Made by a program: the position numbers and the translations under genes. The notes under the pieces were generated by a model that did no database searches, had not been told where the DNA came from, and saw only the letters and a list, made by a program, of their open reading frames with translations. Shown here piece by piece: positions 35,591 through 45,479 of a stretch of 64,000 nt of DNA. Origin of the DNA: Leptospira sp. WS4.C2 (GTDB lineage Bacteria > Spirochaetota > Leptospiria > Leptospirales > Leptospiraceae); the NCBI RefSeq assembly GCF_040833985.1, contig NZ_CP162139.1, positions 62,001 to 126,000 of the forward strand. The letters are read 5' to 3'. Each line of letters starts with the position of its first letter. The first letter of the stretch is position 1.

Positions 35591-36853
35591 TTGTTTAATT
35601 TATTGAATTTTATTCCGTTAAAACAGACACTGTCTTTCAAGGAAGTCGACACGAATTTGGGATCTCAAATGGAATCTATGCAAGTGAATCATTATGTCCC
35701 TTTATTTCAGCCCATCTTTTCTGTAGAGGAACAGACGGTGGTTGCATACGAATCTCTGGGTCGCAAACGAGATGAATCCGGGAACTTAGTTTCGATTCCG
35801 GAGTTTGCCGATCCACATGTATCTGCACTTCGAATGAGCATAATCGACAGACAGTTACTTGGACTTGCACTGGCAAAAATACAAACAACCAATGATCTTT
35901 TGTTTGTAAACATGTCTCCAGACCAAGTCATCTTGGAATATGAAGAAAGTCGTTCTAATTCATTACCAATTTCTGATTTGGTAAAGAGTTTTGGGATTTC
36001 TTTAAATCGAATTGTAATTGAGATCACTGAAAAATCTGGAAGTTACGGAACTGATGTTTTGGCTGCAGGTGTGGAACTTTTGCGAGAACAAGGATTTGGA
36101 ATTGCGTTGGATGATGTTGGATCAGAATCTTCCAACTTAGAACGATTAGGTGCCATTAAACCTGATATCATTAAAATTGATTTGAATTTATTAAAAAAAT
36201 CCATCGAAAAAAGAGAATACCAATCCATCTTAGAATATTTAAAACAAATTTCACTGAGCATTGGGTCTCAATTATTGTTTGAAGGGATTGAAACGGAAGA
36301 AGAGTTGTATCGTGCCATTGGTTCTGGGGCAAGTCTTTTGCAAGGGTATTTTTTAGGTAGACCTTCTGAATTAAATCAAGATAAACAAAGTATTTGTGAT
36401 ACTGTGGTTCCGCATTTACAGTTGTATCACCAAAGGAAACGAAAAGAAGTCGCTACAGAGATTGAATTTGAAAAACAGATAAAATCCAAACTTAGTACAA
36501 TCAATTTAAAAACAATCAAACTAGATAATCGAGTTATTATCGATCCACATTCATTTTTTAAATTAGATTCTCATATTAAAAGAGTTTATGTAACCGATTG
36601 GTCGGGTACTCAAGTTTCACCATATTATGAAAGGACTAGTGAGATGGGTTTTACGGAAAACCTGCAATTAATTCAGAAAAACTGGTCTTATATGCCGTTT
36701 TTTTATAAACATGTGAAACAAGTTTTTCGAGATTCTGAGAATTGGCAGGTCAGCGATCCATATTGGGATAAAGAATTAAAAAAGAATGTAATTGTTTTCT
36801 CACGGGTGAACGAACTAGGTTATTCTTTTTTTGTGGATTTATCTTTAGATTAA
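35591..36853 (+). CDS. EAL-domain protein with YkuI-C-like tail
   Basis: A 420-residue protein. The EAL domain, predicted to cleave or bind cyclic-di-GMP, covers about 30-270. The motif reads YESLGR in place of EAL; LFVNMSPDQ, VIEITEKS, GIALDDVGSES, DIIKIDLNLL, LFEGIETEEEL and QGYFLGRP keep most metal and catalytic residues. Residues 290-420 (VYVTDWSGTQVSPYY ... YSFFVDL) resemble the PAS/Cache-like EAL-associated domain of YkuI. The track start is TTG 35591, only 3 bases after GAGGGG; ATG 35669 is the safer alternative. It is flanked by the propeller operon and a TetR gene, so it stands alone. Confidence 0.85.
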   Translation: MFNLLNFIPLKQTLSFKEVDTNLGSQMESMQVNHYVPLFQPIFSVEEQTVVAYESLGRKRDESGNLVSIPEFADPHVSALRMSIIDRQLLGLALAKIQTTNDLLFVNMSPDQVILEYEESRSNSLPISDLVKSFGISLNRIVIEITEKSGSYGTDVLAAGVELLREQGFGIALDDVGSESSNLERLGAIKPDIIKIDLNLLKKSIEKREYQSILEYLKQISLSIGSQLLFEGIETEEELYRAIGSGASLLQGYFLGRPSELNQDKQSICDTVVPHLQLYHQRKRKEVATEIEFEKQIKSKLSTINLKTIKLDNRVIIDPHSFFKLDSHIKRVYVTDWSGTQVSPYYERTSEMGFTENLQLIQKNWSYMPFFYKHVKQVFRDSENWQVSDPYWDKELKKNVIVFSRVNELGYSFFVDLSLD

Positions 36854-36856
36854 AAT

Positions 36857-37438
36857 CTATTTAGTAGGTAAATGAATCGCAGTCCACATCAGTTCTTCAG
36901 ATTCTTTTAAAAAAGTCGAATCTAATTTAATTTTTCCGTTTCTAGAACCTTTTACCAATCCAACAAAAGCTCCCCAGACAATAGCGATCAATGCATCTGG
37001 CGGTAAATTTCTAAATATAGTTCGGTTGTTATGTGCAAATCGAGTTAGAAATTTTAACAGTAGTGCTCGTTTTTCTAAACTTTTTTTATCTAAATGGGGA
37101 AGGTTGTATTGCATCTCTAAAAAATCAAATGCAAGCGGATTTTCTCTTTGGAATTCAGCCATAGAATGCCAGATAAAATGAAACTGCTCTTTTGGATTTC
37201 CATTCATTGGAAAATCAATTTTGATTTTATCATATAAGTTTTCTTGCCAGCGTTGGAAGAGACTATTCACTAATTCTTCCTTACTCGCAAAATATCGGTA
37301 GATTGTTCCAGCTGCTACGTTGGCTCTTTCTGCAATGAGTGGAACGGCTGTTCCATCAAACCCTTTTGCAGTAAATAATTCTAATGCAGCAGTAAGGATT
37401 TCTTCGCTTTTATTTAGTTTTAACGACTTTTCGATCAA
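36857..37438 (-). CDS. TetR-family transcriptional repressor
   Basis: A 193-residue regulator. The N-terminal helix-turn-helix reads EILTAALELFTAKGFDGTAV, then IAERANVAAGTIYRYFASKE, a clear TetR/AcrR DNA-binding unit. The C-terminal ligand-binding half is helical and includes a Trp/Phe-rich segment. It faces the lipid-metabolism operon starting at 37606, and a perfect palindrome of the form expected for this family lies between them. The likely function is repression of that operon, relieved by an acyl-CoA or related ligand, as in Bacillus FadR, whose box is similar. Its stop is 3 bases from the convergent EAL gene. Confidence 0.9.
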   Translation of the reverse strand: MIEKSLKLNKSEEILTAALELFTAKGFDGTAVPLIAERANVAAGTIYRYFASKEELVNSLFQRWQENLYDKIKIDFPMNGNPKEQFHFIWHSMAEFQRENPLAFDFLEMQYNLPHLDKKSLEKRALLLKFLTRFAHNNRTIFRNLPPDALIAIVWGAFVGLVKGSRNGKIKLDSTFLKESEELMWTAIHLPTK

Positions 37439-37543
37439 TGGTACTCACTACCATCCAAACAAATTGGATGAATTGTTCCTTTTTCAATTGGGATCATTCA
37501 ATCCCAAAATCTCTTTCGTTTCATTCTTTTTTTAAAAAAGTAC

Positions 37544-37578
37544 TTGTAAAGTAAAAAAAAAGGAATGAATATTCATTC
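37544..37578 (+). promoter_or_regulatory. FadR-like palindromic operator overlapping the operon promoter
   Basis: The 16-base perfect palindrome GAATGAATATTCATTC spans 37563-37578. The Bacillus subtilis FadR consensus, as I recall it, has the core TGAATGAnTAnTCATTCA, close to this. A candidate promoter overlaps it: TTGTAA (37544-37549), 17 bases, GAATAT (37567-37572), with the operator covering the -10 region. Repression by the divergent TetR protein is an inference. Confidence 0.65.
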
Positions 37579-37605
37579 ATTATTTCGAGAGGAAAATACG
37601 GATTT

Positions 37606-38175
37606 ATGATGGCAAATTCGAGAAAAAATATAATTTCTAGGCGAACTGTTGTCAAAACTTCGGCTTTTGGCGCCGTTTTTCTGTTTCTTTCCACTTGGAA
37701 TTGCAAATCATCTGACCCCTCAGTGATTACCGGAAGGGGTATTTCTTGCAAATTTTTAGATCCTGGAGCCCAGGAAATTTTCTCTCATTTGAGTGAGACT
37801 CTTCTTTTCCAGTTTCTTCCTAAAGAACCCTTAGAAAAGGAAAAGGTTATCAATGAGGTGGTCCTTGGAATTGATTCTTATTTATATACTCTGCCGATTC
37901 ATACCCAAGATGAAATACTAGAAGCCATTCGATTTCTAAACTTAAGAGTTGTTAGATGGTATTTATTCGGATCGGGTTCTCATTGGGAACTGACAGATCG
38001 AAATGTAGTCATTAATACTTTAAACCAATGGAAGATGTCGTACATTACTTTGTTTCGGTCTCTGTTTTTTTTATTACAATCAATGATTACCATTGGATAC
38101 TTTGAATTACCTTACTCATGGAAACATGTGGGGTATCCTGGTCCAAAACATGCATTAGGATTACGTCATGGATAA
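37606..38175 (+). CDS. Tat-signal lipoprotein, gluconate-dehydrogenase subunit-3-like
   Basis: A 189-residue small subunit with a clear twin-arginine signal (NIISRRTVVKTSAFGAVFLF) and a lipobox-like STWNC, so it is probably exported folded and lipidated. The rest resembles the small subunit of gluconate 2-dehydrogenase-like complexes (LSETLLFQFLPKEP, then [13 protein letters not shown]). It should carry the GMC large subunit encoded next across the membrane. It overlaps that gene by 8 bases and is first in the operon behind the palindromic operator. ATG 37606 is preferred; ATG 37609 is also possible. Confidence 0.82.
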   Translation: MMANSRKNIISRRTVVKTSAFGAVFLFLSTWNCKSSDPSVITGRGISCKFLDPGAQEIFSHLSETLLFQFLPKEPLEKEKVINEVVLGIDSYLYTLPIHTQDEILEAIRFLNLRVVRWYLFGSGSHWELTDRNVVINTLNQWKMSYITLFRSLFFLLQSMITIGYFELPYSWKHVGYPGPKHALGLRHG

Positions 38176-39709
38176 ATTAATCAATGTTTCTTATTTGAAG
38201 AAGGATCTGGATTTAGAAGCAGATTTTGTTATTGTTGGCTCCGGTGCTGGCGGTGGAACCAGCGCAGAGATTTTATCCAAAGCGGGATTTCGAGTCATCA
38301 TTGTCGAAGAAGGAAACTACGAAACGAGTAAAGACTTTGATTTGAAAGAATTATCTACTTTCAATCGGTTATACTTCGAAGGTGCCACTCGTCCTACCAA
38401 AGACAAAGCATTCACTGTGGTACAAGGAAGGACTGTGGGAGGATCCACTGTTGTTAATTGGACAACTTGTATTAAAACTCCGAGTGAAACGCTTCGTTAT
38501 TGGGAAAAAAACTTTGGAATCCAAGACTTTGGTATCGATGATTTGGAACCTTGGTTTGCGATGGCATCCAAAAGACTTTCTATTGAGACATGGGAAGCTC
38601 ATAATCAAAATAATAATCTACTTAGTTTAGGTGCAAAAAACTTAGGATGGCGGTATAGTTCCATTCCTCGTAATGTTAAGAACTGTCGTATGTTAGGTTA
38701 TTGTGGGCTAGGTTGTCCCGTTGATGCCAAACAAAGTCAATTGGTAACTACCATTCCTTCGGCCCTCAAAGAAAAAACAACATTGTTATTCAATACCAAA
38801 GCGGTCCGTTATGAGTGGAAAGAAAATTTCATAGACCATTTAGTTTGTTCTCCTGCGGTGACCCAAGGAGAGATAAAACCAAAAATACGATTGTTTGCAA
38901 AACATTTCATTACAAGTGCTGGTGCAATCAATTCCCCGGCTCTACTTTTGCGATCCAAACTTCCAGACCCATACCAATTGATCGGTAAAAGAACTTTTGT
39001 ACAATTACACAATTATTCAGTTGCTGAAATGACTTCTTCTGTTTATGGATTTTTTGGCGCACCACAATCTGTTGCTTCTGATGAATTTTTATGGAAGGAT
39101 GGAGTAACGGGGCGAGCTGGTTACAATATAGAAGCTGTGGGTGCCCAACCCATTGTTTTAATGAATTTGCGTAAACTAGTTGGAGAAGAATTTGAAGCTT
39201 ACGTAAAAAGTTATCCCAATTTGCATGTGTTAGTCTCTCAAATTCGAGATGGATTTAATGAAGAGAGTCAAGGTGGAACTGTGACGTTAAATGATGCCGG
39301 TTATCCAATCCTTGATTATCCTCTCAATGACTATATAATCGATGGGATACGAAGATCCTATTTATCCATGGCAGAATGTCAATTTGCGGCAGGTGCAAAA
39401 ACCGTTGTCCCTGCCAACAATGCCGTAAGTCCCTTTTCTAATTGGTTGGATGCAAAAAAAGGGATTGAATCAATGACAATTCAATCTCCTAACACAGTGG
39501 TGAATTCTACTCACCCATTAGGTGGTAATCCAATGGGAACGGATAACAAAACATCGGTAGTCGATACGAATGGTAAACACCATCATATTAAAAATTTATC
39601 AGTAATTGATGGTTCTATTTTTCCCACGAGTCTAGGGGTGAATCCGAGTTTTACGATTTATGCCATTGCATCGAAACTAGCGACTCAGTTGGTTAGGGAA
39701 TTTAAGTAA
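38168..39709 (+). CDS. GMC-family FAD dehydrogenase (operon copy)
   Basis: A 513-residue flavoprotein paralogous to the product of 25192-26745. [20 protein letters not shown] is the FAD glycine motif. [19 protein letters not shown] is the GMC loop, HPLGGNPMG (His about 449) and [20 protein letters not shown] are the catalytic region. C173-x5-C179-x3-C183 (in [19 protein letters not shown]) repeats the cysteine cluster of the first GMC protein. It has no signal of its own, so export with the Tat small subunit is expected. Cholesterol or sterol oxidase-like and alcohol oxidising roles are both open. Confidence 0.87.
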   Translation: MDKLINVSYLKKDLDLEADFVIVGSGAGGGTSAEILSKAGFRVIIVEEGNYETSKDFDLKELSTFNRLYFEGATRPTKDKAFTVVQGRTVGGSTVVNWTTCIKTPSETLRYWEKNFGIQDFGIDDLEPWFAMASKRLSIETWEAHNQNNNLLSLGAKNLGWRYSSIPRNVKNCRMLGYCGLGCPVDAKQSQLVTTIPSALKEKTTLLFNTKAVRYEWKENFIDHLVCSPAVTQGEIKPKIRLFAKHFITSAGAINSPALLLRSKLPDPYQLIGKRTFVQLHNYSVAEMTSSVYGFFGAPQSVASDEFLWKDGVTGRAGYNIEAVGAQPIVLMNLRKLVGEEFEAYVKSYPNLHVLVSQIRDGFNEESQGGTVTLNDAGYPILDYPLNDYIIDGIRRSYLSMAECQFAAGAKTVVPANNAVSPFSNWLDAKKGIESMTIQSPNTVVNSTHPLGGNPMGTDNKTSVVDTNGKHHHIKNLSVIDGSIFPTSLGVNPSFTIYAIASKLATQLVREFK

Positions 39710-39713
39710 AACT

Positions 39714-40592
39714 ATGCTAACACGAGTCGAAGAAATTTTATTTGCTTCCATGATTTTTTTTCTGATGGTTGCCATGGGTACAACCTTAACTGTAGAAAAC
39801 TTTAAAAAAGCTGTGCATTCCAAAAAACCATTGTTTATCGGGATGGTATCTCAATTTGGTTTTATGCCTTTAATTGCCTTTGGGTTAGCCAAAGGATTTG
39901 GACTTTCGCCACTATTTTCTATTGGTCTGATTTTGGTCGGATGTACTCCCGGAGGGACTACCTCAAATCTATTAACCTATTACGCTAAAGGTGATGTAGC
40001 TTTGAGTATAAGTATGACCATTACTTCTACGATACTTGCAATTGTGATGATGCCCTTTTTGTTTTGGTTGTATTGTTCAGGATTCAATACAGAACAAATT
40101 CAAATACCATATAAGAGTATCATTGGTTCCATTTTTATTCTGATCATTCCAGTGTTGATTGGAATTAAGATTAGATCAGCTAACATAAAGTTGGCGTTAA
40201 AGATTGAAAAAGTGGGAAGTTTTTTAGGTGTTCTCATGATCTTTTTTCTTCTGATTGTAATGGTTCCGAAAAATATAGACATACTTAAAAAAACTACATT
40301 TGCGATGTACATTTCTGCGATCTTCATTACGGTTTTAGGTTATGTATTTGGTTATACCTTTAGTCGGATCCTAAAACTAACCGACCGCCAAAGTACAACC
40401 GTTTCCTTAGAAACTGGAATTCAAAACGGACCATTAACAATCGCAGTGATTTTACTTAGTTTCCCACCGATTTTAGTGAATGAGATCTTGTGGATGCCGT
40501 TGTTATACGCTTTATTCGTTCCAATCACATCGTCGCTCGCAACTTTATATTTTTATTTAACATCAAAAAAACAACCAAAAGGAATCACTTAG
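39714..40592 (+). CDS. Bile acid:sodium symporter family transporter
   Basis: A 292-residue membrane protein with about 9-10 helices. The family signature is [22 protein letters not shown], written here as [10 protein letters not shown] and [10 protein letters not shown], and [19 protein letters not shown] in the second half. BASS carriers import organic anions such as bile acids, pantoate or pyruvate with sodium. In this operon it may import an acidic lipid. It begins 4 bases after the GMC gene and abuts the acyl-CoA dehydrogenase gene with no gap. A second member is encoded at 53025-53924. Confidence 0.9.
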   Translation: MLTRVEEILFASMIFFLMVAMGTTLTVENFKKAVHSKKPLFIGMVSQFGFMPLIAFGLAKGFGLSPLFSIGLILVGCTPGGTTSNLLTYYAKGDVALSISMTITSTILAIVMMPFLFWLYCSGFNTEQIQIPYKSIIGSIFILIIPVLIGIKIRSANIKLALKIEKVGSFLGVLMIFFLLIVMVPKNIDILKKTTFAMYISAIFITVLGYVFGYTFSRILKLTDRQSTTVSLETGIQNGPLTIAVILLSFPPILVNEILWMPLLYALFVPITSSLATLYFYLTSKKQPKGIT

Positions 40593-41720
40593 ATGAATTT
40601 TTATTTTTCAGAAGAACAGAACCGATTGCGAGAAGCAGTGGCTGCTTATGCAAAAATTGCGGGTGCAGATCCACAAAGGGATATTGAGGAACGAGATAGT
40701 GAATTTTCCTGGGACGTACTGAATGCGTTAGGTGATAAGGGTTGGACCGGAGTGATTGTACCAGAGGAATACGGCGGAATGGGAAAAGGAGCCATGGAAT
40801 ATACAATCATCATGGAAGAAACGGCCAAAGAACTCGTTTATGGTCCTCAGAATTTGATTCAAGCCCAACAAGGTTTATTGGCAGTCGGAACTGAAGAACA
40901 AAAAAGAAAGTGGTTACCCGAACTGGCAAAAGGAAAGATTATGGCTGCCCAAGCAATTTCTGAACCAGATGCAGGATCTTCATTCCAAAACATTCAAACA
41001 ACAGCTGTGAAGGATGGCAACGAATGGGTGTTAAATGGATTGAAAGTGCATATCAATTTGGGGAAAGAAGCTCAGTTGATGATGGTATTAGCTAAAACAG
41101 ATAAAGGATTAACTGAGTTTTTGGTAGATAAAGATAGCAAAGGAATTCGCTATGAAAAACAAGATCCCATTGGTTTAAGATCAGCACCGATGTATGATGT
41201 TCACTTTGAAGATTGTCGAATCCCTGCGGATACAGTTTTAGGTAGGGAAGGAAGAGGAATCGAAACTTTTATGGCTATCTTTAAACTGAGTCGGTTGGGT
41301 GTTGCATCGCAATTACTTGGAATTGCTAGAGGTTGTTTGGAACATGCGGTTTCCTTTACAAAATCCAGAAAGGTCGGTGAAAACAGAGTTTCTGACTTTC
41401 AAGGAATTCAGTGGATCATAGCAAAACTTACATCTGAATTAGAAGCAGCAAAACTTGCAAGAAACCAAGCAGCTTGGTTACATGATCAAAATGTGAATCA
41501 CAATTTAGAAACATCTATTGCTAAGTATCTTGCAGGTGTTGTTGCGGATGAAACAGTCAATAAAGCATTTACTCTTACAGGTTCTCATGCTTGTTATAGA
41601 AACCGTCCCTACGATCGTTATGTTAGAGAAGTAAAATCGCTATTAGCCGGTGGTGGTAGTTCGGAGGTAATGTTAAATAACGTAGCTAGAGAAATTCTTC
41701 GACCATCGTATCACTATTAA
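40593..41720 (+). CDS. Acyl-CoA dehydrogenase
   Basis: A 375-residue FAD enzyme that introduces an alpha-beta double bond into an acyl-CoA. The marks of the family are MAAQAISEPDAGSSFQNIQ, VDKDSKGIRYEKQDPIGLRSA and DCRIPADTVLGREGRGIETF. Near the end FTLTGSHACYRNRPYDRYVREV takes the place of the usual catalytic Glu region, and the conserved YRDxRxxxIxEGxxEI ending reads RYVREVKSLLAGGGSSEVML. So the base residue should be checked, and it may act on a steroid or branched side chain. It has no gap to the transporter and 1 base to the epimerase gene. Confidence 0.88.
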   Translation: MNFYFSEEQNRLREAVAAYAKIAGADPQRDIEERDSEFSWDVLNALGDKGWTGVIVPEEYGGMGKGAMEYTIIMEETAKELVYGPQNLIQAQQGLLAVGTEEQKRKWLPELAKGKIMAAQAISEPDAGSSFQNIQTTAVKDGNEWVLNGLKVHINLGKEAQLMMVLAKTDKGLTEFLVDKDSKGIRYEKQDPIGLRSAPMYDVHFEDCRIPADTVLGREGRGIETFMAIFKLSRLGVASQLLGIARGCLEHAVSFTKSRKVGENRVSDFQGIQWIIAKLTSELEAAKLARNQAAWLHDQNVNHNLETSIAKYLAGVVADETVNKAFTLTGSHACYRNRPYDRYVREVKSLLAGGGSSEVMLNNVAREILRPSYHY

Positions 41721-41721
41721 T

Positions 41722-42711
41722 ATGAAATTTACAGGTACAACTTTAGTTACTGGTGCGAATGGTTTTATTGGCTTTGAACTTTTAAAAGAACTTTCAAAGG
41801 ATCCAAATTTAAAAATTCGTGTTACGGATTTACGGAATGAACGTATCCAATCCATAAAAAATCCGAATATTGAATTTGTTCGATCTGACATTCGTAAAGA
41901 ATCAGAACTTCGCCCTTTATTTGAGGGAGTGGATCGTGTATTTCATGTAGCAGGAATTTGTAATTTAAGCACTCCGTATGAAACGTTAAAACCCATAAAT
42001 GTAAATGCAGTTGATAAAATTACAGACATTGCACTAGAAACTAAAGTGAAAGCATATATTCACTTTAGTTCTTCGAGTGTTTATGGAACATACAAAGGTA
42101 CTCCGTTTCAAGAAACGGATGTTTGTTTTCCTTTGGATGCTTATGGAAAAAGTAAATACGATGGTGAACAAATCGTACTAAGCAAAATACCAAAGGGACT
42201 AAGCGCAGTCATCCTTCGGCCCTGTACAGTTTACGGCCCTGGTTGTAACGATGGTGCGGGAAAAGTATTTTCAAGAACTGGAAAGATCGCAGGAATTCCC
42301 GGAAATGGTAAACAAAGATTAGCAAATGTTAGGGTGGAGGACGTAGCATCAGCAGCTATCTATTTTTCTAAAAGAGAAGCGGTATTTGGAGGAATCTTTA
42401 ATTTAGCTGATAATAGCCATCCAACTTTAGAAGAAGCTTTAGATTTAGCCGCAGAAGCATTTGGTTCGAAGATTAATAAAATACATATTCCTCTCGGAAT
42501 ACTTAAAGTTTTGGCGAAATTGGAAGCACCGATTGCAAAACTTAGAGGGAAGATTCCAGACTTAGAATTTGAAGCAATTAAATATTTATATAACGATTAT
42601 TATATGGATAATCGAAAACTTAAATCAGTTGGTTATAGTTTAAAATATCCGGATTTTAAAAGTTCTATTTTAAAAATGAAATATTTTTCTAAAGGAGAAA
42701 AAAATGAGTAA
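41722..42711 (+). CDS. NAD-dependent epimerase/dehydratase, 3-beta-HSD-like
   Basis: A 329-residue extended short-chain dehydrogenase. TLVTGANGFIGFELLKEL is the NAD glycine motif, VFHVAGICNLS follows, and the active site is in FSSSSVYGT and YGKSKYDGEQIV (Tyr-x3-Lys). Proteins of this type include 3-beta-hydroxysteroid dehydrogenases and sugar epimerases; the operon context favours a hydroxy-lipid substrate. It overlaps the next SDR gene by 8 bases. Another extended SDR is encoded in the convergent cluster at 52058. Confidence 0.87.
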   Translation: MKFTGTTLVTGANGFIGFELLKELSKDPNLKIRVTDLRNERIQSIKNPNIEFVRSDIRKESELRPLFEGVDRVFHVAGICNLSTPYETLKPINVNAVDKITDIALETKVKAYIHFSSSSVYGTYKGTPFQETDVCFPLDAYGKSKYDGEQIVLSKIPKGLSAVILRPCTVYGPGCNDGAGKVFSRTGKIAGIPGNGKQRLANVRVEDVASAAIYFSKREAVFGGIFNLADNSHPTLEEALDLAAEAFGSKINKIHIPLGILKVLAKLEAPIAKLRGKIPDLEFEAIKYLYNDYYMDNRKLKSVGYSLKYPDFKSSILKMKYFSKGEKNE

Positions 42712-43534
42712 GGTAATAGTAATTAGTGGAATTGCACAGGGAATGGGAAGGGAAGTATCCCTCATGTTAGCGGCAGAAGGGTATACTATTTGCGGATTTG
42801 ATATTGAAAAAAAATATCTAGATAGTCTTTCCGCTGAACTAACAAAGTTAAACGCAAATTTCCACTTAGAACCATTGAGTATCACCGACTCAGATAAAAT
42901 CATTAAATTCAAAGACACAGTTTTAAAAAAATTCGGTAACGTAGATACAGTTGTTTCCAATGTGGGAATTGGTTTTTTTGGACCATTTGAAGAAGTCGAT
43001 TTGAACAAGGCATTACAATGTTTTGATATCAATGTCATGGGATGTGCACGTCTATTACAAGCCTTTCTTCCTTCTATGCGTGTTGCAAAAAAAGGAAAGA
43101 TTATAGTTATGTCATCGCTCGTGGGCCAAGTTCCTTTTCCATTTGAGTCCATCTATTCTGCGACTAAGTTTGCAATTGAGGGGATGGTTTCTTCTATGCG
43201 TTATGAAGTAACTCCTTTCGGAATCCAAGTGGCTATGATCCAACCTGCCCAAGTATCTACAAACTTCGCAGCAAAAGCCCAAAAATTACCGGAAAAGGAA
43301 TCACCTTATTATGATCGTTGTGTTCGTTTTATTAATCGAGACAATGACTTAATTAGAACAGCAACTAATCCAAAACAAGCGGCTGAAAGAATTGTGAAGG
43401 TAATTGTTTCTAATAAACCAAAATTGTTCAATCAAGTTGATTTTATGAGTACTTTCTTTTTGGGATTAAATCGATTTTTACCACAAAAAATTAAAGATAA
43501 AATCTTATTAAATCACATGAATATCAACGTTTAG
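42704..43534 (+). CDS. Short-chain dehydrogenase/reductase
   Basis: A 276-residue classical SDR. ISGIAQGMGREVSLMLAAEG is the NAD(P) motif with the first Gly replaced, VVSNVGIGFFGPFEEV follows, and MSSLVGQVPFPFESIYSATK gives the catalytic Ser, Tyr and Lys. It probably oxidises or reduces a hydroxyl or keto group on the operon substrate. A strong AAAGGAGA site lies 8 bases before ATG 42704, inside the end of the previous gene. Confidence 0.9.
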   Translation: MSKVIVISGIAQGMGREVSLMLAAEGYTICGFDIEKKYLDSLSAELTKLNANFHLEPLSITDSDKIIKFKDTVLKKFGNVDTVVSNVGIGFFGPFEEVDLNKALQCFDINVMGCARLLQAFLPSMRVAKKGKIIVMSSLVGQVPFPFESIYSATKFAIEGMVSSMRYEVTPFGIQVAMIQPAQVSTNFAAKAQKLPEKESPYYDRCVRFINRDNDLIRTATNPKQAAERIVKVIVSNKPKLFNQVDFMSTFFLGLNRFLPQKIKDKILLNHMNINV

Positions 43535-43542
43535 GAAGAAGT

Positions 43543-45468
43543 ATGAAGGTTCCCAATTTAGAAAAAAGAACTCTGTATCACTTAGTACAAGAAGGAAGAC
43601 GTTTGTATGGCGATCTTCCTGTTCAGAGTTATAAAGACAATAAGAAAGAATACCATGACATTAGTTATCGCGAATTTGTTTCTTCTGTGGAGGGATTGTC
43701 GAAAGGTTTACTCTATTTAAACACAAAGGCTGGTGACAGAATTGGAATCATTGCCGATGTGGGACACCAATGGTTACAAGTGAGTATGGCAGTTACAAAT
43801 ATTGGATGTGTTGATGTTCCTCGGGGGACAGATGCAACCTTGGATGATATCAGTTATATTTTGACTCATGCGGAATGTAGAATTGTCTTTATAGAAAATG
43901 AAAAAACCTTACTCAAGTTTTTACCTGAATTAAAGAAATTAAAAATAGAAACCGTTGTTTTGTTTGGAGATCAAAGGAGTGAAAATACTGAGCTTGGTTC
44001 TCCAATTTTAAACTTCTCAGACTTGAAAAAAGTGGGTTCTTCCATTGAGCAAGACAAATTTCATTCCAGAGGAAAACAAATCCAGGAAGAAGATTTAGCG
44101 ACAATCATTTATACTTCTGGAACAACAGGAAAACCGAAAGGTGTGATGCTTACCCATAGAAGTATTCTTTTCGAAATTAATTCTCTTGTGGCAGAATTCC
44201 GTAAAACAGGTGTTCATGTTGGTGAAGGTGATGTGACTTTAGGATTTCTTCCTCCTTGGCACAGTGGTGAAAGAATCTTTGAAACCATTTGTTTTTATTC
44301 TGGAATCAAAATTGCATTCACAACAGTGCCCGAACTAGGCAAGGATCTAACAAAAGCAAAACCAACAATTTTATTTACGGTTCCCCGTGTCTGGGAAAGT
44401 TTTTACGACAAAATTAGAGATACGATTAACAAAAGTAATGTTTTAAAAAAGTATTTTTTGAAATTACTGGTATGGAATTCTGTTAATTTTTCCATTTGTT
44501 ATGATCTTGCCTTTGATAGAATTCCAAGATTAAATTCACCTAAAACTATTTTTCAATTTTTATCACAAGTCTTTCATTTAATTAAATTGATGGTCTATCT
44601 ACCATTACTTCCCATTTCGAAATTGGTTCTATCTAAAATATTATCGGTATTAGGTGGTAAATTGCGATATGCCTTCGCAGGTGCTGGTGCTTTACAAGCA
44701 GAAGTGGATCGATTTATGTATGCGATAGGTATGCCTATTTTAGAAGTCTATGGAATGACAGAGAATTCTGGTGTTTCTACGATTAGGCATTATAATGATT
44801 TTTCTGTGGGTAATGTTGGGAAACCGATTAACGGAGTCACAATCAAACTAATTGACGAGTTTGGAAAAGAAATTACTAAACCAGGAATCAAAGGTGTCGC
44901 TCATCATCATGGGTTTCATAATATGAAAGGTTATTATTTAGAAGATGAAAAAACAAAAGCAGTATTAACGGCTGATTGTTGGCTAAATTCCGGTGACTTA
45001 CTTGTTTATACAGCCCAAGGTACATTAAAGTTTGCGGGTCGTGCGAAAGACACGATTGTACTCTCTGGGGGTGAAAATGTAGAGCCAGAACCAATCGAAA
45101 TTTGTCTGAAACAAAGCGAATATATAGACCAAGCAGTTGTGGTGGGACAAGATAAAAAATCGTTATCGGCTTTATTATTATTAAATTTAGATAAAACCAA
45201 ATCTTACTTAGATTTACATTCTATTTCACTGGACTTAAACAACTGTATTTACAATGAAAATGAACAATTACAAAAATTAATGAAAGAGGAAGTCAAACGA
45301 TTTGTATCTGATAAAAATGGGTTTAAGTCTTTTGAACGGATTACCAATGTTTATATCTTACAAAATCCCTTTGTTGTGCATGATGAATTAACCCAAACAC
45401 AAAAAGTCAAACGAAATAGAGTTCAAGAAAAGTATCACAATGAAATTGAATCTATGTATCGTAAATAG
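43543..45468 (+). CDS. Long-chain acyl-CoA synthetase (AMP-forming)
   Basis: A 641-residue adenylating enzyme that activates a fatty or other carboxylic acid with ATP and CoA. IIYTSGTTGKPKGVMLTHRS is the P-loop-like signature. FLPPWHSGERIFE, FAGAGALQAEVDRFMYAIG, LEVYGMTENSG and NSGDLLVY are conserved, and FAGRAKDTIVLSGGENVEPE is the hinge/ATP motif. The length fits long-chain fatty acid ligases of the FadD/FAA1 type. It starts 8 bases after the SDR gene. Confidence 0.93.
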   Translation: MKVPNLEKRTLYHLVQEGRRLYGDLPVQSYKDNKKEYHDISYREFVSSVEGLSKGLLYLNTKAGDRIGIIADVGHQWLQVSMAVTNIGCVDVPRGTDATLDDISYILTHAECRIVFIENEKTLLKFLPELKKLKIETVVLFGDQRSENTELGSPILNFSDLKKVGSSIEQDKFHSRGKQIQEEDLATIIYTSGTTGKPKGVMLTHRSILFEINSLVAEFRKTGVHVGEGDVTLGFLPPWHSGERIFETICFYSGIKIAFTTVPELGKDLTKAKPTILFTVPRVWESFYDKIRDTINKSNVLKKYFLKLLVWNSVNFSICYDLAFDRIPRLNSPKTIFQFLSQVFHLIKLMVYLPLLPISKLVLSKILSVLGGKLRYAFAGAGALQAEVDRFMYAIGMPILEVYGMTENSGVSTIRHYNDFSVGNVGKPINGVTIKLIDEFGKEITKPGIKGVAHHHGFHNMKGYYLEDEKTKAVLTADCWLNSGDLLVYTAQGTLKFAGRAKDTIVLSGGENVEPEPIEICLKQSEYIDQAVVVGQDKKSLSALLLLNLDKTKSYLDLHSISLDLNNCIYNENEQLQKLMKEEVKRFVSDKNGFKSFERITNVYILQNPFVVHDELTQTQKVKRNRVQEKYHNEIESMYRK

Positions 45469-45479
45469 GCGGGTGTTAA

